Part shown: piece by piece, positions 1-9,893 of the stretch
Layout of the letters: every line of letters starts with the position of its first letter
Numbering within the stretch: the first letter of the stretch is position 1
Source: Solirubrobacterales bacterium
GTDB taxonomy: Bacteria > Actinomycetota > Thermoleophilia > Solirubrobacterales > Solirubrobacteraceae
NCBI GenBank assembly: GCA_027451345.1
Contig: DAIDJO010000043.1
Location: 1 to 64,000 of the forward strand
Reading direction: 5' to 3'
Length of the DNA: 64,000 nt
The notes under the pieces: generated by a model
The model's input: the letters and a program-made list of their open reading frames with translations, nothing else
What the model was told of the DNA's origin: nothing
The model's database searches: none
Program-made: the position numbers and the translations under genes

Positions 1-50
1 AACAGATCCAAGATCTTCAACCCACGCTCGAGCGCGGTCACATTGCTCAT
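1..50 (-). CDS. IclR-family transcriptional regulator, N-terminal fragment (truncated by window edge)
   Basis: Reverse strand from ATG at 50 reads MSNVTALERGLKILDL..., typical IclR N-terminus. Confidence 0.55.
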   Translation of the reverse strand, partial: MSNVTALERGLKILDL

Positions 51-165
51 GACGCGGATGTCTATCACGCAACAATCCCGAGGTCAATGTTGCGTCTTAC
101 GCATCCCCCCCAAAGAACCCCTCAAACACGCAACAAGCCCCGCCAAAACAGCGACAAAGGTCCCG

Positions 166-1062
166 CTAGCCGGATGCCTCGGGAGCCCTGTAGGGCAGTC
201 GCGGATCGGGCACGTCCTCGCTCCAGCGGGCGCGGATCCAGGCCTGACGGGGATCGTCGGTGAACAGCCAGGCGCGCCCGGGCCCGGCTCCGGCCATCAC
301 GTTCAGGTAGTACAGGTCGTACTCAGGCGCCGCGGCGGCCGGTCCGTGGTACCCGTGGGGCACCAGCGCGATGTCCCCACTCCGCACGATGGCGCGGGTC
401 TCGATCTCCCCGGCGCGCGAGGAATAGGTCGCAAAGCTGGCAAATGCGTCGGCGTCGGCCGGCGCCCCGCTCCCGCGCGTGGGGGCCACCTCGAAGTAAT
501 AGATCTCCTCGAGCTGGGTCTCCTCCCCGGGCAGTGACTCATCGTGCTTGTGGGCGGGGTGCGAGGACCAGTTCCCGGCGGGCGTGATCACCTCGCACAC
601 CAGCAGTGCAGCGGTGTCGAGCGCGCCCGGCCAGCCGAGGTTGTGGATCTGCCGGGTGTCCCTGCCGGTGCCCCGCAGCTCGATCTGAACGTCATCCCCG
701 CTCAGGTACCGGCTCGGCTTCCTCACGCTGGTCGGCGCCTGCGCCACCGCCACCCGGCCGGTTCCGGCGATCCCCAGGTCGCGGCCGGCTCCCACGTACA
801 GCACATCGGTCGGACCGTCAAAGACGCTGCTTCGGCCGCCGAGCGGAGTCGAGCGCCCGTCGTGCTCGACGGTGAAGGTGCCCGACAGCGGCACGACGAG
901 CCGCTCCACGTCCGCGGCCGGAAGCTCGAGGCGCCCCCCGGAGAGCTGCGCGACATGGATGCCCGTGCGCGCCCACCCGGCGAGGCGCTGATCCACCACC
1001 GACTCCCAGCCGTCCCGAGCGAGAGAGCCGCGGGGGAAGAACCATTCGTTGAGATCCGCCAT
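166..1062 (-). CDS. iolB: 5-deoxy-glucuronate isomerase
   Basis: MADLNEWFFPRGSLA... with HPAHKHDE and EEIYYFEV motifs typical of IolB; start moved from the ORF-track start (1230) to 1062. Confidence 0.85.
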   Translation of the reverse strand: MADLNEWFFPRGSLARDGWESVVDQRLAGWARTGIHVAQLSGGRLELPAADVERLVVPLSGTFTVEHDGRSTPLGGRSSVFDGPTDVLYVGAGRDLGIAGTGRVAVAQAPTSVRKPSRYLSGDDVQIELRGTGRDTRQIHNLGWPGALDTAALLVCEVITPAGNWSSHPAHKHDESLPGEETQLEEIYYFEVAPTRGSGAPADADAFASFATYSSRAGEIETRAIVRSGDIALVPHGYHGPAAAAPEYDLYYLNVMAGAGPGRAWLFTDDPRQAWIRARWSEDVPDPRLPYRAPEASG

Positions 1063-1078
1063 GATGCTCAGCTCCTCG

Positions 1079-1993
1079 TCAGCTTCCGTGCACGAGCGAC
1101 GCGGCGATGCCGACCGCCTGGGCGACGTCGCCGTCGTCCGGATACAGGAGGCTGCGCCCCACGACCAGCCCCTGGACGCCCGGCAGCGCCAGCGCGGCTT
1201 CCCAGGACGCATACAGGTGGTCGGGATCACCGCCGCTGTCGCCGCCCAGCAGCAGCGTGGGCAGCGTCGTGGCCTCCATCACACGCTCCATCTCGTCGAC
1301 GACGGGAAGCTTCAGCCACGAGTACGCGGAGCTGCTCCCGAGTCCAGCGGCGACGGCGATCGCGTTGATGACCGCGTCGGGGGAGAGATCGTTGACGACC
1401 TTCCCACCGACTCGGCTGCACATGAAGGGCTCGAGCATGATCGGCAGATGGGCCCTCGCGGCCTGGCTCACGGCGTCGGCGGTGCGTTCCAGGGTCCGGA
1501 CCGTGAGCGGGTCCTGGAGGTCGATCCTCACCAGGACCTTCGCCGCATCCAGGTGCGCCGCGAGGGCCGACGGGACGTCGTAGCCGGTGAAGCGGTCGTC
1601 CATCTCAAACACCGAACCCCGCAGTCCGCCACGATTCATCGACCCGACCGCGAGCTTGTTCTCCAGGACACCGAGGAAGGCCAGATCATCGATCACATCC
1701 GGGGTGCCGAGAACCCCGTCGACACCGGGATGGGAGAGGGCGAGGGCGAGTCGCTGCAGCAGCTCGTACCGATCGGCCATGGCCAGGGGATTCTCGCGTA
1801 CGGCAAGCGATGCTCGGGCGGGGTGATCGGCGGCGACGATGAAGAGCCGGCCGTCGCCGTGGGCCAGCGAACGGCGGCTCCGACGCGCGAGGGCGGCGGA
1901 GATCGATGACGGTTCCTGCCTGCGTGCACGACGCAGCCCTTCGAACGCCTCGGCGCCGACCGGGATGTCGATGCACTCACTGGTCTTCCACAT
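1079..1993 (-). CDS. Cgl0159-type (beta/alpha)8 aldolase-like protein of inositol catabolism
   Basis: FIVAADHPARASLAV..., MLEPFMCSR, LLLGGD; adjacent to iolB. Confidence 0.7.
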   Translation of the reverse strand: MWKTSECIDIPVGAEAFEGLRRARRQEPSSISAALARRSRRSLAHGDGRLFIVAADHPARASLAVRENPLAMADRYELLQRLALALSHPGVDGVLGTPDVIDDLAFLGVLENKLAVGSMNRGGLRGSVFEMDDRFTGYDVPSALAAHLDAAKVLVRIDLQDPLTVRTLERTADAVSQAARAHLPIMLEPFMCSRVGGKVVNDLSPDAVINAIAVAAGLGSSSAYSWLKLPVVDEMERVMEATTLPTLLLGGDSGGDPDHLYASWEAALALPGVQGLVVGRSLLYPDDGDVAQAVGIAASLVHGS

Positions 1994-2028
1994 GGACGCG
2001 TTTGCTCTCTTTCGTCAGCCGGGCACTT

Positions 2029-2038
2029 TGTCCTAACA
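2029..2038 (+). promoter_or_regulatory. Candidate IolR-type operator TGTCCTAACA
   Basis: Matches the Corynebacterium IolR consensus KGWCHTRACA (from memory); lies between the divergent aldolase and GntR genes. Confidence 0.5.
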
Positions 2039-2056
2039 ACATGACATATTTCGCGG

Positions 2057-2848
2057 ATGCCCGGCGGATCGACCACGACGGACACTCCGACGACTGAGCC
2101 GGTTCGGCTGCCGCTCGAGCTGTTCTCGGAGGTGGACCGCTCGAGCCCCGTCCCGCTCTACTTTCAACTGGCCAGTCGCATCGAGCAGGCGATCGTCGTT
2201 GGACAGCTGCCGCCGGGTGCCCGCCTGGAGAACGAGACGAGCCTGGGGGAACGCCTGAACGTCTCGCGTCCCACCGTTCGCCGTGCGCTCCAGGAACTGG
2301 TCGACAGGGGTCTGCTCGTGCGCCGGCGTGGAGTGGGCACGCAGGTCGTGCGCAGGCCCGTCCACCGCAGGGTCGAGCTGACGAGCCTCTACGACGACCT
2401 CGCCCAGGCCGGGCGCCAGCCGAGCACCGTGGTGCTGGCGCACGAGCTCCTCTCCGCAGACCAGGCTCTGGCCGAGCGACTCGGCGTGGCGGAGGGCACG
2501 CCCGTGCTCCACATCCGGCGTCTGCGACTCACGGGTGGGGTGCCGCTGGCCGTGATGGAGAATTTCCTCGGGGCCGAGCTCGCCGACCTGTCCGCCGAGC
2601 AGATCCGATCCCACGGCCTCTACCAGCTGATGCGCGCGCGTGGGGTGCAGATCCGCGTGGCCGCGCAGCACATCGGCGCCCGGCTCGCAACCGCGCAGGA
2701 GGCACGGCTGCTCGAGATCAGGCGACACGGCCCGGTGCTCACCATGGAACGCACCGCGTATGCGAGCTCAGGCCGAGCGGTGGAGTTCGGGCACCACTGC
2801 TACCGCCCGGACCTCTACTCGTTCGAGCTGACGCTCGTCCAGAGTTGA
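2057..2848 (+). CDS. GntR-family transcriptional regulator with UTRA domain (IolR-like)
   Basis: wHTH LNVSRPTVRRALQELVDRGLLVRRRGVGTQV plus UTRA-like C-terminal domain. Confidence 0.85.
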   Translation: MPGGSTTTDTPTTEPVRLPLELFSEVDRSSPVPLYFQLASRIEQAIVVGQLPPGARLENETSLGERLNVSRPTVRRALQELVDRGLLVRRRGVGTQVVRRPVHRRVELTSLYDDLAQAGRQPSTVVLAHELLSADQALAERLGVAEGTPVLHIRRLRLTGGVPLAVMENFLGAELADLSAEQIRSHGLYQLMRARGVQIRVAAQHIGARLATAQEARLLEIRRHGPVLTMERTAYASSGRAVEFGHHCYRPDLYSFELTLVQS

Positions 2849-2854
2849 GCCTCG

Positions 2855-3715
2855 TCAGTCGGCCCGGCCGCCGGGCTCACCCGGACCGCGCCGCTCCCAG
2901 TAGCGCTGGAGCCCCGCGTACGCCTGGTCGACCGGCACGGCGGCCATGAAGGCGTCGAGCTCCTCGGCGCTCACCGCCGAGCGCACATCGGCGCGCACCG
3001 CCTCGATCCACGCCTCGCGGTCGAGCCCGCGCGCGGACTGCGCCCAGCGGTCGAGCCGCTCACCGAGCTCGTCGAGCTGCCGGTCCACGTCGTCGTAGGC
3101 GCCGAAGTGCGTGATCGCCAGCCGGTCGGGCCGCCACTGGCGGATCCGGTCGATCGAGCGGTGCCAGGCCTCGACGTCGATGTCGGGCGGCGGAGTCGGC
3201 GGCAGCGTCGGCGTGTCGGCGTCGATCCGCACCCCGCCCACGTCCCCGACGAACGCGGTGCCCTCGTGCAGGTAGGCGACGTGATGGCTCGCATGCCCGG
3301 GCGTGCCGGCGACCTCGAACGTCGCTCCGCCGATGCGCAGGCGCTCCCCGCCGGTCAGCGCGTGCACCCGGTCCTCGGGCACGGCGAGGAACTCGCCCCA
3401 CATCGAGAGCATGTTCTCCTCGCCGTACAACCGCGCGGCGCTCGCCCACAGGCGCTCGGGATTGATCAGATGCGGCGCGCCCCGGGCGTGCACGTAGACG
3501 TCGAGGTTCGGCCATCGGCGCAGCAGCGACCCCGTCGCACCCGCGTGGTCGAAGTGGATGTGCGTGAGCAGGATGGCCTGCGGCTCCCAGTCTCCGAGCT
3601 CGGCGAGCACCTGCTCGAGCGACCCCGTCGGTCCGGGGTCGATGAGGACCGGACCGACCTGCCAGCAGCAGATCCAGCGACGCCGCCCCAGATGAAGCGT
3701 GTCAATGGCTCGCAT
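2855..3715 (-). CDS. MBL-fold metallo-hydrolase
   Basis: LLTHIHFDHAGA, HVARLxxH/TPGHASHHV motifs. Confidence 0.85.
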   Translation of the reverse strand: MRAIDTLHLGRRRWICCWQVGPVLIDPGPTGSLEQVLAELGDWEPQAILLTHIHFDHAGATGSLLRRWPNLDVYVHARGAPHLINPERLWASAARLYGEENMLSMWGEFLAVPEDRVHALTGGERLRIGGATFEVAGTPGHASHHVAYLHEGTAFVGDVGGVRIDADTPTLPPTPPPDIDVEAWHRSIDRIRQWRPDRLAITHFGAYDDVDRQLDELGERLDRWAQSARGLDREAWIEAVRADVRSAVSAEELDAFMAAVPVDQAYAGLQRYWERRGPGEPGGRAD

Positions 3716-4187
3716 TCAGCTGGCCGGCGCCCGGCGGCGGATCGGCGTCCTGCGGGAACCGCTCGGCGGCGAGGTCGGCCAGCTGGTTGAGCTGCCGGGC
3801 CAGATCGCGGGCGTCGGCCACGATCCGCTCCCGTTCGCCCCAGATGCGATCGGTGTCGAGGTCGAGGTCGTGCAGCCGCTGCTCGGCCACCGCCACGACG
3901 TGCGCGGTCTCGCGCTCGGCCTGATCGCGGTGCTCCCGGGCCTCGCGCTCCGCGCCCGCGACGATCTCCTCCGCCGTGTCGTGCGCCTGCCTGAGCACGT
4001 CGGCCTCCTCCTCGCCGACGCGCGCGAGCGCGTCGCGGACGGCGGCATCGGGCGTCTGCTGCTGTGCCTGGAGCTCACGAACCTGGCGCTGCAACTGGCT
4101 CACGTAGGCGTCGACCTCGTCGCGGTCGTACCCGCGCCGGGAGAGCCGGAACAGCCCCTCTCCGCTCCTCGTCAGCTCCTCACTCAT
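3702..4187 (-). CDS. DivIVA-domain protein
   Basis: MSEELTRSGEGLFRLSRRGYDRDEVDAYVSQLQRQV... N-terminal DivIVA signature and coiled coil; 14-bp overlap with the MBL gene. Confidence 0.75.
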   Translation of the reverse strand: MSEELTRSGEGLFRLSRRGYDRDEVDAYVSQLQRQVRELQAQQQTPDAAVRDALARVGEEEADVLRQAHDTAEEIVAGAEREAREHRDQAERETAHVVAVAEQRLHDLDLDTDRIWGERERIVADARDLARQLNQLADLAAERFPQDADPPPGAGQLNASH

Positions 4188-4289
4188 CGCGCGAAGGCTA
4201 TCCGCTGCGCCCGCGGAATGGAACGGCCGGCCCGGCGCCCCCGTTGGGCCGTCGGCCGCCTGCGGATCCGTCCATAGAATCCTGGGTAG

Positions 4290-5315
4290 GTGATCATGGT
4301 GTCCGAACCCCTGACCGACGGCCATGGACGCCGCATCGCGGACCTGCGCGTGTCCGTCACGGACCGGTGCAACTTCCGCTGCCAGTACTGCATGCCGGCC
4401 GAGGGGTTGCCCTGGCTCGAGCGTGACGAGGTGCTGCGCTTCGAGGAGATCACGCGCCTCGTCGCCCTGTTCGCCCGTCTGGGCGTGCACGACGTGCGCC
4501 TGACGGGCGGCGAGCCGCTCGTGCGGCGGGACTTCCCGCGTCTGGTGGGGATGCTCGCCGCCCTCGACGGCATCGAGGACCTCGCCATCACCACCAACGG
4601 CTTCCTGCTCGAGCGCGATGCCGGCGCGCTCGTCGCGGCCTGCGAGACCAGAGAGCGCCGGGCGCGAGGGATCCGCTTCAACGTCTCGATCGACTCGCTG
4701 CAGCGCGACCGGTTCTACGCGCTGACCCGGCGCGACGCGCTCGATCAGGTCCTGCGCGGCCTCGCCCGACTCGCGGAATATCCGCAGGCGCACCCGATCA
4801 AGGTCAACGCCGTCGCCCTGCGCGGGGTCACCGAGGACGAGGTGCCGGCCTTTGTCGAACTCGCCCGCCACAGCGCCTACGAGGTTCGCTTCATCGAGTT
4901 CATGCCCCTCGACGCCGATCGCGCGTGGAGCTCCGACCAGGTGCTGACGGGCGCCGAGCTCCACGCGATGATCGACGCCCTGCACCCGCTCGAGCCGACC
5001 GAGCGCGAGCCGGGCGCCACCGCCCGGGTGTATCGGTTCGCCGACGGCCACGGCCGGATCGGCTTCATCAACCCGGTGTCCGAGCCCTTCTGCGGTGACT
5101 GCAACCGGATCCGCCTGACCGCCGACGGGCGCCTGCGCACCTGCCTGTTCTCCCTGCGGGAGACGGACCTCCGAGGGCCGCTGCGGGACGGCGCCGACGA
5201 CGACCAGCTCGCGCAGCTCATTCGCGACGCCGTCTGGCGCAAGGAGCTCAAGCACCGGATCGGCGAGCCCGGCTTCGTGCAGCCGGCCCGGACGATGTCC
5301 GCCATCGGCGGCTGA
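4290..5315 (+). CDS. moaA: GTP 3',8-cyclase
   Basis: CNFRCQYCMPAEG radical-SAM motif, second CGDCNRIRLTADGRLRTC cluster. Confidence 0.95.
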   Translation: MIMVSEPLTDGHGRRIADLRVSVTDRCNFRCQYCMPAEGLPWLERDEVLRFEEITRLVALFARLGVHDVRLTGGEPLVRRDFPRLVGMLAALDGIEDLAITTNGFLLERDAGALVAACETRERRARGIRFNVSIDSLQRDRFYALTRRDALDQVLRGLARLAEYPQAHPIKVNAVALRGVTEDEVPAFVELARHSAYEVRFIEFMPLDADRAWSSDQVLTGAELHAMIDALHPLEPTEREPGATARVYRFADGHGRIGFINPVSEPFCGDCNRIRLTADGRLRTCLFSLRETDLRGPLRDGADDDQLAQLIRDAVWRKELKHRIGEPGFVQPARTMSAIGG

Positions 5316-5321
5316 CGCGGA

Positions 5322-5942
5322 TCAGACGCGCACCGACCGCCGCTGAGCCTCGAGCAGCCCGGCGGCCAGCAGCAGGTCGTCGGGAGTGTCGACGTCGAAG
5401 AGCTCGGGCTCATCCTCGCCGTCGACCTCGAGGAGCCGCGGTTCGAGCAGGTCGACGGCCGGCTCGAGCGCCAACCCCCGCTCCACAGCCTCGGCGAGCC
5501 GCGGTGCGGCGGCGGGCAGGTACCGTCCGAGCAGGGGCCGCAAGCGGCCGCGACAGGTGGCGAGCACGGCCGGACGGCCCTCGCTGTCGGCCCCCGCGAG
5601 GGCGCCGAGGAGCCGCGGCGTGACGAACGGCAGGTCGAGCGGGCAGACGAGGATCGGGCGGCCCCCGGCGAGCGCCAGGGCCTCCCCCACCCCCAGCAGC
5701 GGGTGGGCCGGCTCCTCCGGCTCGACCCACACCATGGCGCCCTCGAGCCGTGGCAGCAGCGTCTGCGGTTTGACGATGATCGCCACGTCGTGCAGCACCT
5801 GCCGGATCGCTCGCAGGCTGTGATGGAGCAGTGGCTCGCCGAGCAGCGCGACGCTCGCCTTGTTGCCGCCGATGCGCCGGCCGGGACCGCCGGCGAGGAT
5901 CACGCCGACAGCCGTTTCACCGCTCGAGTGTGTCGGTCGCAT
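5322..5942 (-). CDS. mobA: Molybdenum cofactor guanylyltransferase
   Basis: VILAGGPGRRIGGNKASVALLGEPLL, CPLDLPFVTPRLL; convergent with moaA. Confidence 0.85.
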   Translation of the reverse strand: MRPTHSSGETAVGVILAGGPGRRIGGNKASVALLGEPLLHHSLRAIRQVLHDVAIIVKPQTLLPRLEGAMVWVEPEEPAHPLLGVGEALALAGGRPILVCPLDLPFVTPRLLGALAGADSEGRPAVLATCRGRLRPLLGRYLPAAAPRLAEAVERGLALEPAVDLLEPRLLEVDGEDEPELFDVDTPDDLLLAAGLLEAQRRSVRV

Positions 5943-5958
5943 GTCTAGAATCGAGTCA

Positions 5959-6522
5959 ATGGAGGGCTCAACCGAGGTCCGGAGCTGGCTTCGCTGCTAC
6001 CGCTGCTGGTCCCAGAACCTCGAGGTCCAGCTCCACTACGAGGGCATCCACCGCATCGATCCGGAGACGGGTGAGCGCACGGATGTCGTCGACGAGATGC
6101 AGGAGGCCGTCGTGCAGTGCCTGGAGTCCATGCACGACCAGCCGCACCTCGGCTTCCACAACGGGCGGGTCGAGCCGATCGAGGACCGCTGGGAGCGCAT
6201 GATCACCGGGACCCCGTGGATCGCGTCCTGCACGGTGACGGTCGAGGCCGACGAGGTCGAGACCTGCTCGGGCCCGGACGCCGGCGACGCGCTCTCCTAC
6301 GCCGCCTTTGGCGACCACGGCACGCGCGAGTTCTTCACCCACGTCCGCTTCCACAAGCACGACGAGGACCGGATCGTCGTGCACCTGCTCGTCGAGCTGT
6401 ACGCGCGGACGGCCGAGGAGGCCACCGAGGTGCTCGAGGAGGCGGCGCGCGGGACGCTCGCCATCACCTCGCTGGCGGAGGAGTCGCGTCCCCCCGCCTC
6501 GACGGGGCGCAGCACGCACTGA
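5959..6522 (+). CDS. Conserved hypothetical protein with N-terminal CxxC
   Basis: MEGSTEVRSWLRCYRCWSQNLEVQLHYEGIHRIDPETGERTDVV...; strong codon bias; start at 5959. Confidence 0.6.
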   Translation: MEGSTEVRSWLRCYRCWSQNLEVQLHYEGIHRIDPETGERTDVVDEMQEAVVQCLESMHDQPHLGFHNGRVEPIEDRWERMITGTPWIASCTVTVEADEVETCSGPDAGDALSYAAFGDHGTREFFTHVRFHKHDEDRIVVHLLVELYARTAEEATEVLEEAARGTLAITSLAEESRPPASTGRSTH

Positions 6523-7177
6523 CCCCGCGGTCTCCCCTGATCCGGCCACGGCGTAACCCTACCTCCACGAGCAAGAGCGCGAGGGCGACCGGCACCGTCG
6601 CCGGCAGCTCACCGGTGACGAGGAAGAGCAGATCGAACAGCGCAGCGGCCGCGAGCGTGATGACCGCCGCCGCCCGCTGCACCCGCTCGCGCGACGCCCA
6701 GACGGAGCCGAGCAGCGCGGCGACGAACAGATCGCCGTACCCCATCGAGACGCTGCCGAACTGCTCGCTCTGCAGCTGAGGCAGCCCGCCCCCGGGTCGC
6801 GCCGCGACCAGGACGGCGTTCGGGGCCTGGAGCTGGCCGGCGACGATCAGCCACACGTCGGCGGCCGCCATCGCGATGATGCCGAGCTTCAGCCAGCGGC
6901 TCGGTGTCACCGCCGCCATCAGGACGCCGAGCGTGACGCAGCTGAGGGCGGACAGGAGGGCGGCGGCGGCCTGCCCGCCGAGGCTGCCGGGCGCTCGCCA
7001 GGCCGCCACGAACAGGCCGGCCGCGAGCGGTGCCAGCCACGGGCGGGCGCCGCGGGCGGCCCATCCGAGCGCCATGGCGGCGAGGATCGGAACGGCGACC
7101 ACGGCGAGGTAGGTGAGCCAGTCGGCCGTCGCCGCCGCGTAGCGAATGGCGAGGATCACCCCGACGATCGACGCCAC
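6464..7177 (-). CDS. Polytopic membrane protein with GxGD motif; candidate intramembrane aspartyl protease (A22/A24-like)
   Basis: Hydrophobic segments with AAADVWLIV and SMGYGDLFVAALLG; start uncertain (GTG at 7177 or upstream within pckG). Confidence 0.5.
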   Translation of the reverse strand: MASIVGVILAIRYAAATADWLTYLAVVAVPILAAMALGWAARGARPWLAPLAAGLFVAAWRAPGSLGGQAAAALLSALSCVTLGVLMAAVTPSRWLKLGIIAMAAADVWLIVAGQLQAPNAVLVAARPGGGLPQLQSEQFGSVSMGYGDLFVAALLGSVWASRERVQRAAAVITLAAAALFDLLFLVTGELPATVPVALALLLVEVGLRRGRIRGDRGVSACCAPSRRGDATPPPAR

Positions 7178-7311
7178 CGGGATGAGCGCCCAGCCGCGAC
7201 CGCGCAGGCCGCGCAGGCGCGCGAGCCAGCGTGCGTCGGGCCACCGGGGGGCCGCGACGACGCCGGCCTGCAGCGCGAGCAGGACGGCGTCGGACGGGAC
7301 GAGCGGAAGCG

Positions 7312-9129
7312 TCAGCTCAGGCGCTGCTCGAGCTGGTGCAGCTGGTCCTCGAGCTGGTGCGGAAGCGTGGGGCCGAACTTCGCGAAGTGGGCCCGGATCT
7401 GTGGGATCTGGTGGCGCCACCCCTCGGCGTCGACGCTCAGCAGCTCGTGCAGGTCAGCCTCGGACACGTCGAGGTCGGTGGTGTTGAGCCCACCCTCGCC
7501 GACCGGCGGCAGCAGCCCGATCTCGGTCTCGACGGCTTCGGCCGTTCCCTCGCAGCGGCGGAAGATCCACTCGAGCACGCGGGAATTCTCCCCATACCCC
7601 GGCCACAGGAAGCGGCCCTCCGCGTTCTTGCGGAACCAGTTGACGTAGAAGACCCGCGGGAGCCTCGCGCCCTCACGTGCTCCGAGGCTCAGCCAGTGGC
7701 TCCAGTAGTCGCCCATGTTGTAGCCACAGAACGGGAGCATCGCCATCGGGTCGAACCGCAGCGTCCCGACCGCGCCGGCCGCGGCCGCGGTCGTCTCCGA
7801 GGACATGATCGAGCCGAGGAACACGCCGTGGTCCCAGTCGCGCGCCTCGTGCACGAGCGGCACGACCGTCGCACGGCGTCCGCCGAACAGGAAGGCGTCG
7901 ATCGGGACCCCGGCGGGGTCCTCCCATTCGGGAGCGATCGACGGGCACTGCGCGGCGGGCGTCGTGAAGCGAGCGTTCGGGTGAGCCGCCGGCGTCTCCG
8001 AGGCCGGGGTCCAGTCGTTGCGCTTCCAGTCGATCGCGTGCGCCGGGGGCTCGCCGGTCAGTCCCTCCCACCAGACGTCCCCGTCGTCGGTGAGGGCGCA
8101 GTTGGTGAAGATGGTGTTGCGGCCGATCGTGTCGATGGCGTTCGGGTTCGTGAGCGCCCCGGTGCCGGGAGCGACGCCGAAGAACCCGTTCTCCGGATTG
8201 ACCGCCCGCAGCCGACCGTCGGCGTCGAACTTCATCCACGCGATGTCGTCGCCGATCGTCTCGACCTTCCAGCCGGGGAGCGTCGGGATCAGCATCGCCA
8301 GGTTCGTCTTGCCGCAGGCGCTCGGAAAGGCCGCCGCGACGTACTTGACGGTGTCCTGCGGCGAGGTGAGCTTGAGGATCAGCATGTGCTCGGCCAGCCA
8401 ACCCTCGTCTCGAGCCATGACCGACGCGATCCGCAGCGCGAAGCACTTCTTGCCGAGCAGGGCGTTGCCGCCGTACCCGGAGCCGTAGGACCAGATCTCG
8501 CGGGTCTCGGGGAAGTGCACGATGTACTTGTTCTCGGCGTTGCACGGCCACGGGACGTCCGGCCCGCCGTCCAGCAGCGGCGCCCCGACCGAGTGCACGC
8601 AGGGCACGAACTCACCGTCGTCGCCGAGCGCGTCGAGCGCCTCCTGACCCATGCGGGTCATGATCCGCTGCGAGACCGCGACGTAGGCGGAATCCGTGAG
8701 CTCGACGCCGATGTAGGAGATCGGAGAGCCGATCGGCCCCATGCTGAACGGCACGACATACATCGTGCGGCCGCGCATCGAGCCCTCGAACAGCCCGTTG
8801 AGGGTGGCGCGCATCTCCACCGGATCGGCCCAGTTGTTCGTCGGGCCGGCGTCCGCCTCCCGCTGCGAGCAGATGAAGGTGCGGTCCTCGACGCGCGCGA
8901 CGTCACCGGGATCCGAGAGCGCCAGGTACGAGTTCGGGCGCTTGGTGTCGGAGAGCCTGCGGAAGGTGCCGGAGTCGATCAGCGCCTGCGCCAAACGGTC
9001 GTATTCCTCCTCGGAGCCGTCGCACCAGTGGATCTCGTCGGGCTGGGTGAGCGCGGCGATCCGCTCGACCCAGGCGCGAAGTCCGGCGTGGTTGGTCCGG
9101 GCGGTCTGCTTGGTCACGGTGTGCGACAT
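7312..9129 (-). CDS. pckG: Phosphoenolpyruvate carboxykinase (GTP)
   Basis: [14 protein letters not shown]-loop, FLFGGRR, NWFRK motifs, about 605 aa. Confidence 0.95.
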   Translation of the reverse strand: MSHTVTKQTARTNHAGLRAWVERIAALTQPDEIHWCDGSEEEYDRLAQALIDSGTFRRLSDTKRPNSYLALSDPGDVARVEDRTFICSQREADAGPTNNWADPVEMRATLNGLFEGSMRGRTMYVVPFSMGPIGSPISYIGVELTDSAYVAVSQRIMTRMGQEALDALGDDGEFVPCVHSVGAPLLDGGPDVPWPCNAENKYIVHFPETREIWSYGSGYGGNALLGKKCFALRIASVMARDEGWLAEHMLILKLTSPQDTVKYVAAAFPSACGKTNLAMLIPTLPGWKVETIGDDIAWMKFDADGRLRAVNPENGFFGVAPGTGALTNPNAIDTIGRNTIFTNCALTDDGDVWWEGLTGEPPAHAIDWKRNDWTPASETPAAHPNARFTTPAAQCPSIAPEWEDPAGVPIDAFLFGGRRATVVPLVHEARDWDHGVFLGSIMSSETTAAAAGAVGTLRFDPMAMLPFCGYNMGDYWSHWLSLGAREGARLPRVFYVNWFRKNAEGRFLWPGYGENSRVLEWIFRRCEGTAEAVETEIGLLPPVGEGGLNTTDLDVSEADLHELLSVDAEGWRHQIPQIRAHFAKFGPTLPHQLEDQLHQLEQRLS

Positions 9130-9430
9130 GTCCAGATACGGCTCCTTCCTAGAACTGCTCGTGAGTCAGATCGACTGAAGGCACGTTCGACACGACTCGG
9201 GAGAGTTCGCGTGTGCTCATGCATGCAGCGGGCGGGCCCGCGTGGGCTCTGGCTGGCGCCATAGGGCATCGTAACCCAGCCAATACCCGTAAACAAAGCG
9301 TGAACAGCGCCGCACGATACGTTTGCGTGATAAGAGTTATCCGCTGGAGGCGCGCGGGCCCGCAGGACGCGCTCTCCCCGTCAGAAGCCGGGGGTCATTT
9401 GCCGGTGGCACACGTAATACTCCCGCACTC

Positions 9431-9889
9431 ATGAGGATTTCCGCCAAAGCCGATTACGCGGTGCGCGCGATGGTCGAGCTCGCCGCCAACGCCGGGGAGA
9501 AGCCGGTGAAGGCGGAGCGGCTGGCCACGGCGCAGGGCATCCCGCTCAACTTCCTGGAGAACATCCTCGGCGAGCTCCGCCACGCGGGGCTGGTGCGCTC
9601 CCACCGGGGTGCCGAGGGCGGGTTCCGTCTCGCCCGAGACCCGGCGTTGATCAGCGTGGCCGACGTGATCCGCGCCGTCGAGGGACCGCTCGCGAGCGTG
9701 CGCGGCGCCCCGCCCGAGGAGTCGCAGTACGACGGCGCGTCCGAGGCGCTGCTTCGAGTCTGGATCGCCGTGCGCGCGAACCTGCGCAGCGTGGTCGAGC
9801 ACGTGACGGTGGCGGACGTCGCGGGCGGCAAGCTCCCGGCGGAGATCGACCGGCTCGCCGACGACCCCGACGTCTGGGTCACACGCTGA
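9431..9889 (+). CDS. Rrf2-family transcriptional regulator lacking cluster cysteines
   Basis: MRISAKADYAVRAMVELAA...IPLNFLENILGELRHAGLVRSHRGAEGGFRLAR; no Cys in protein. Confidence 0.85.
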   Translation: MRISAKADYAVRAMVELAANAGEKPVKAERLATAQGIPLNFLENILGELRHAGLVRSHRGAEGGFRLARDPALISVADVIRAVEGPLASVRGAPPEESQYDGASEALLRVWIAVRANLRSVVEHVTVADVAGGKLPAEIDRLADDPDVWVTR

Positions 9890-9893
9890 GCGC

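Noticed and set aside
7231-9264. 677-aa ORF antisense to pckG
   Set aside because: Arg/Asp/Gly/His-rich shadow of a high-GC gene; pckG on the other strand is unambiguous
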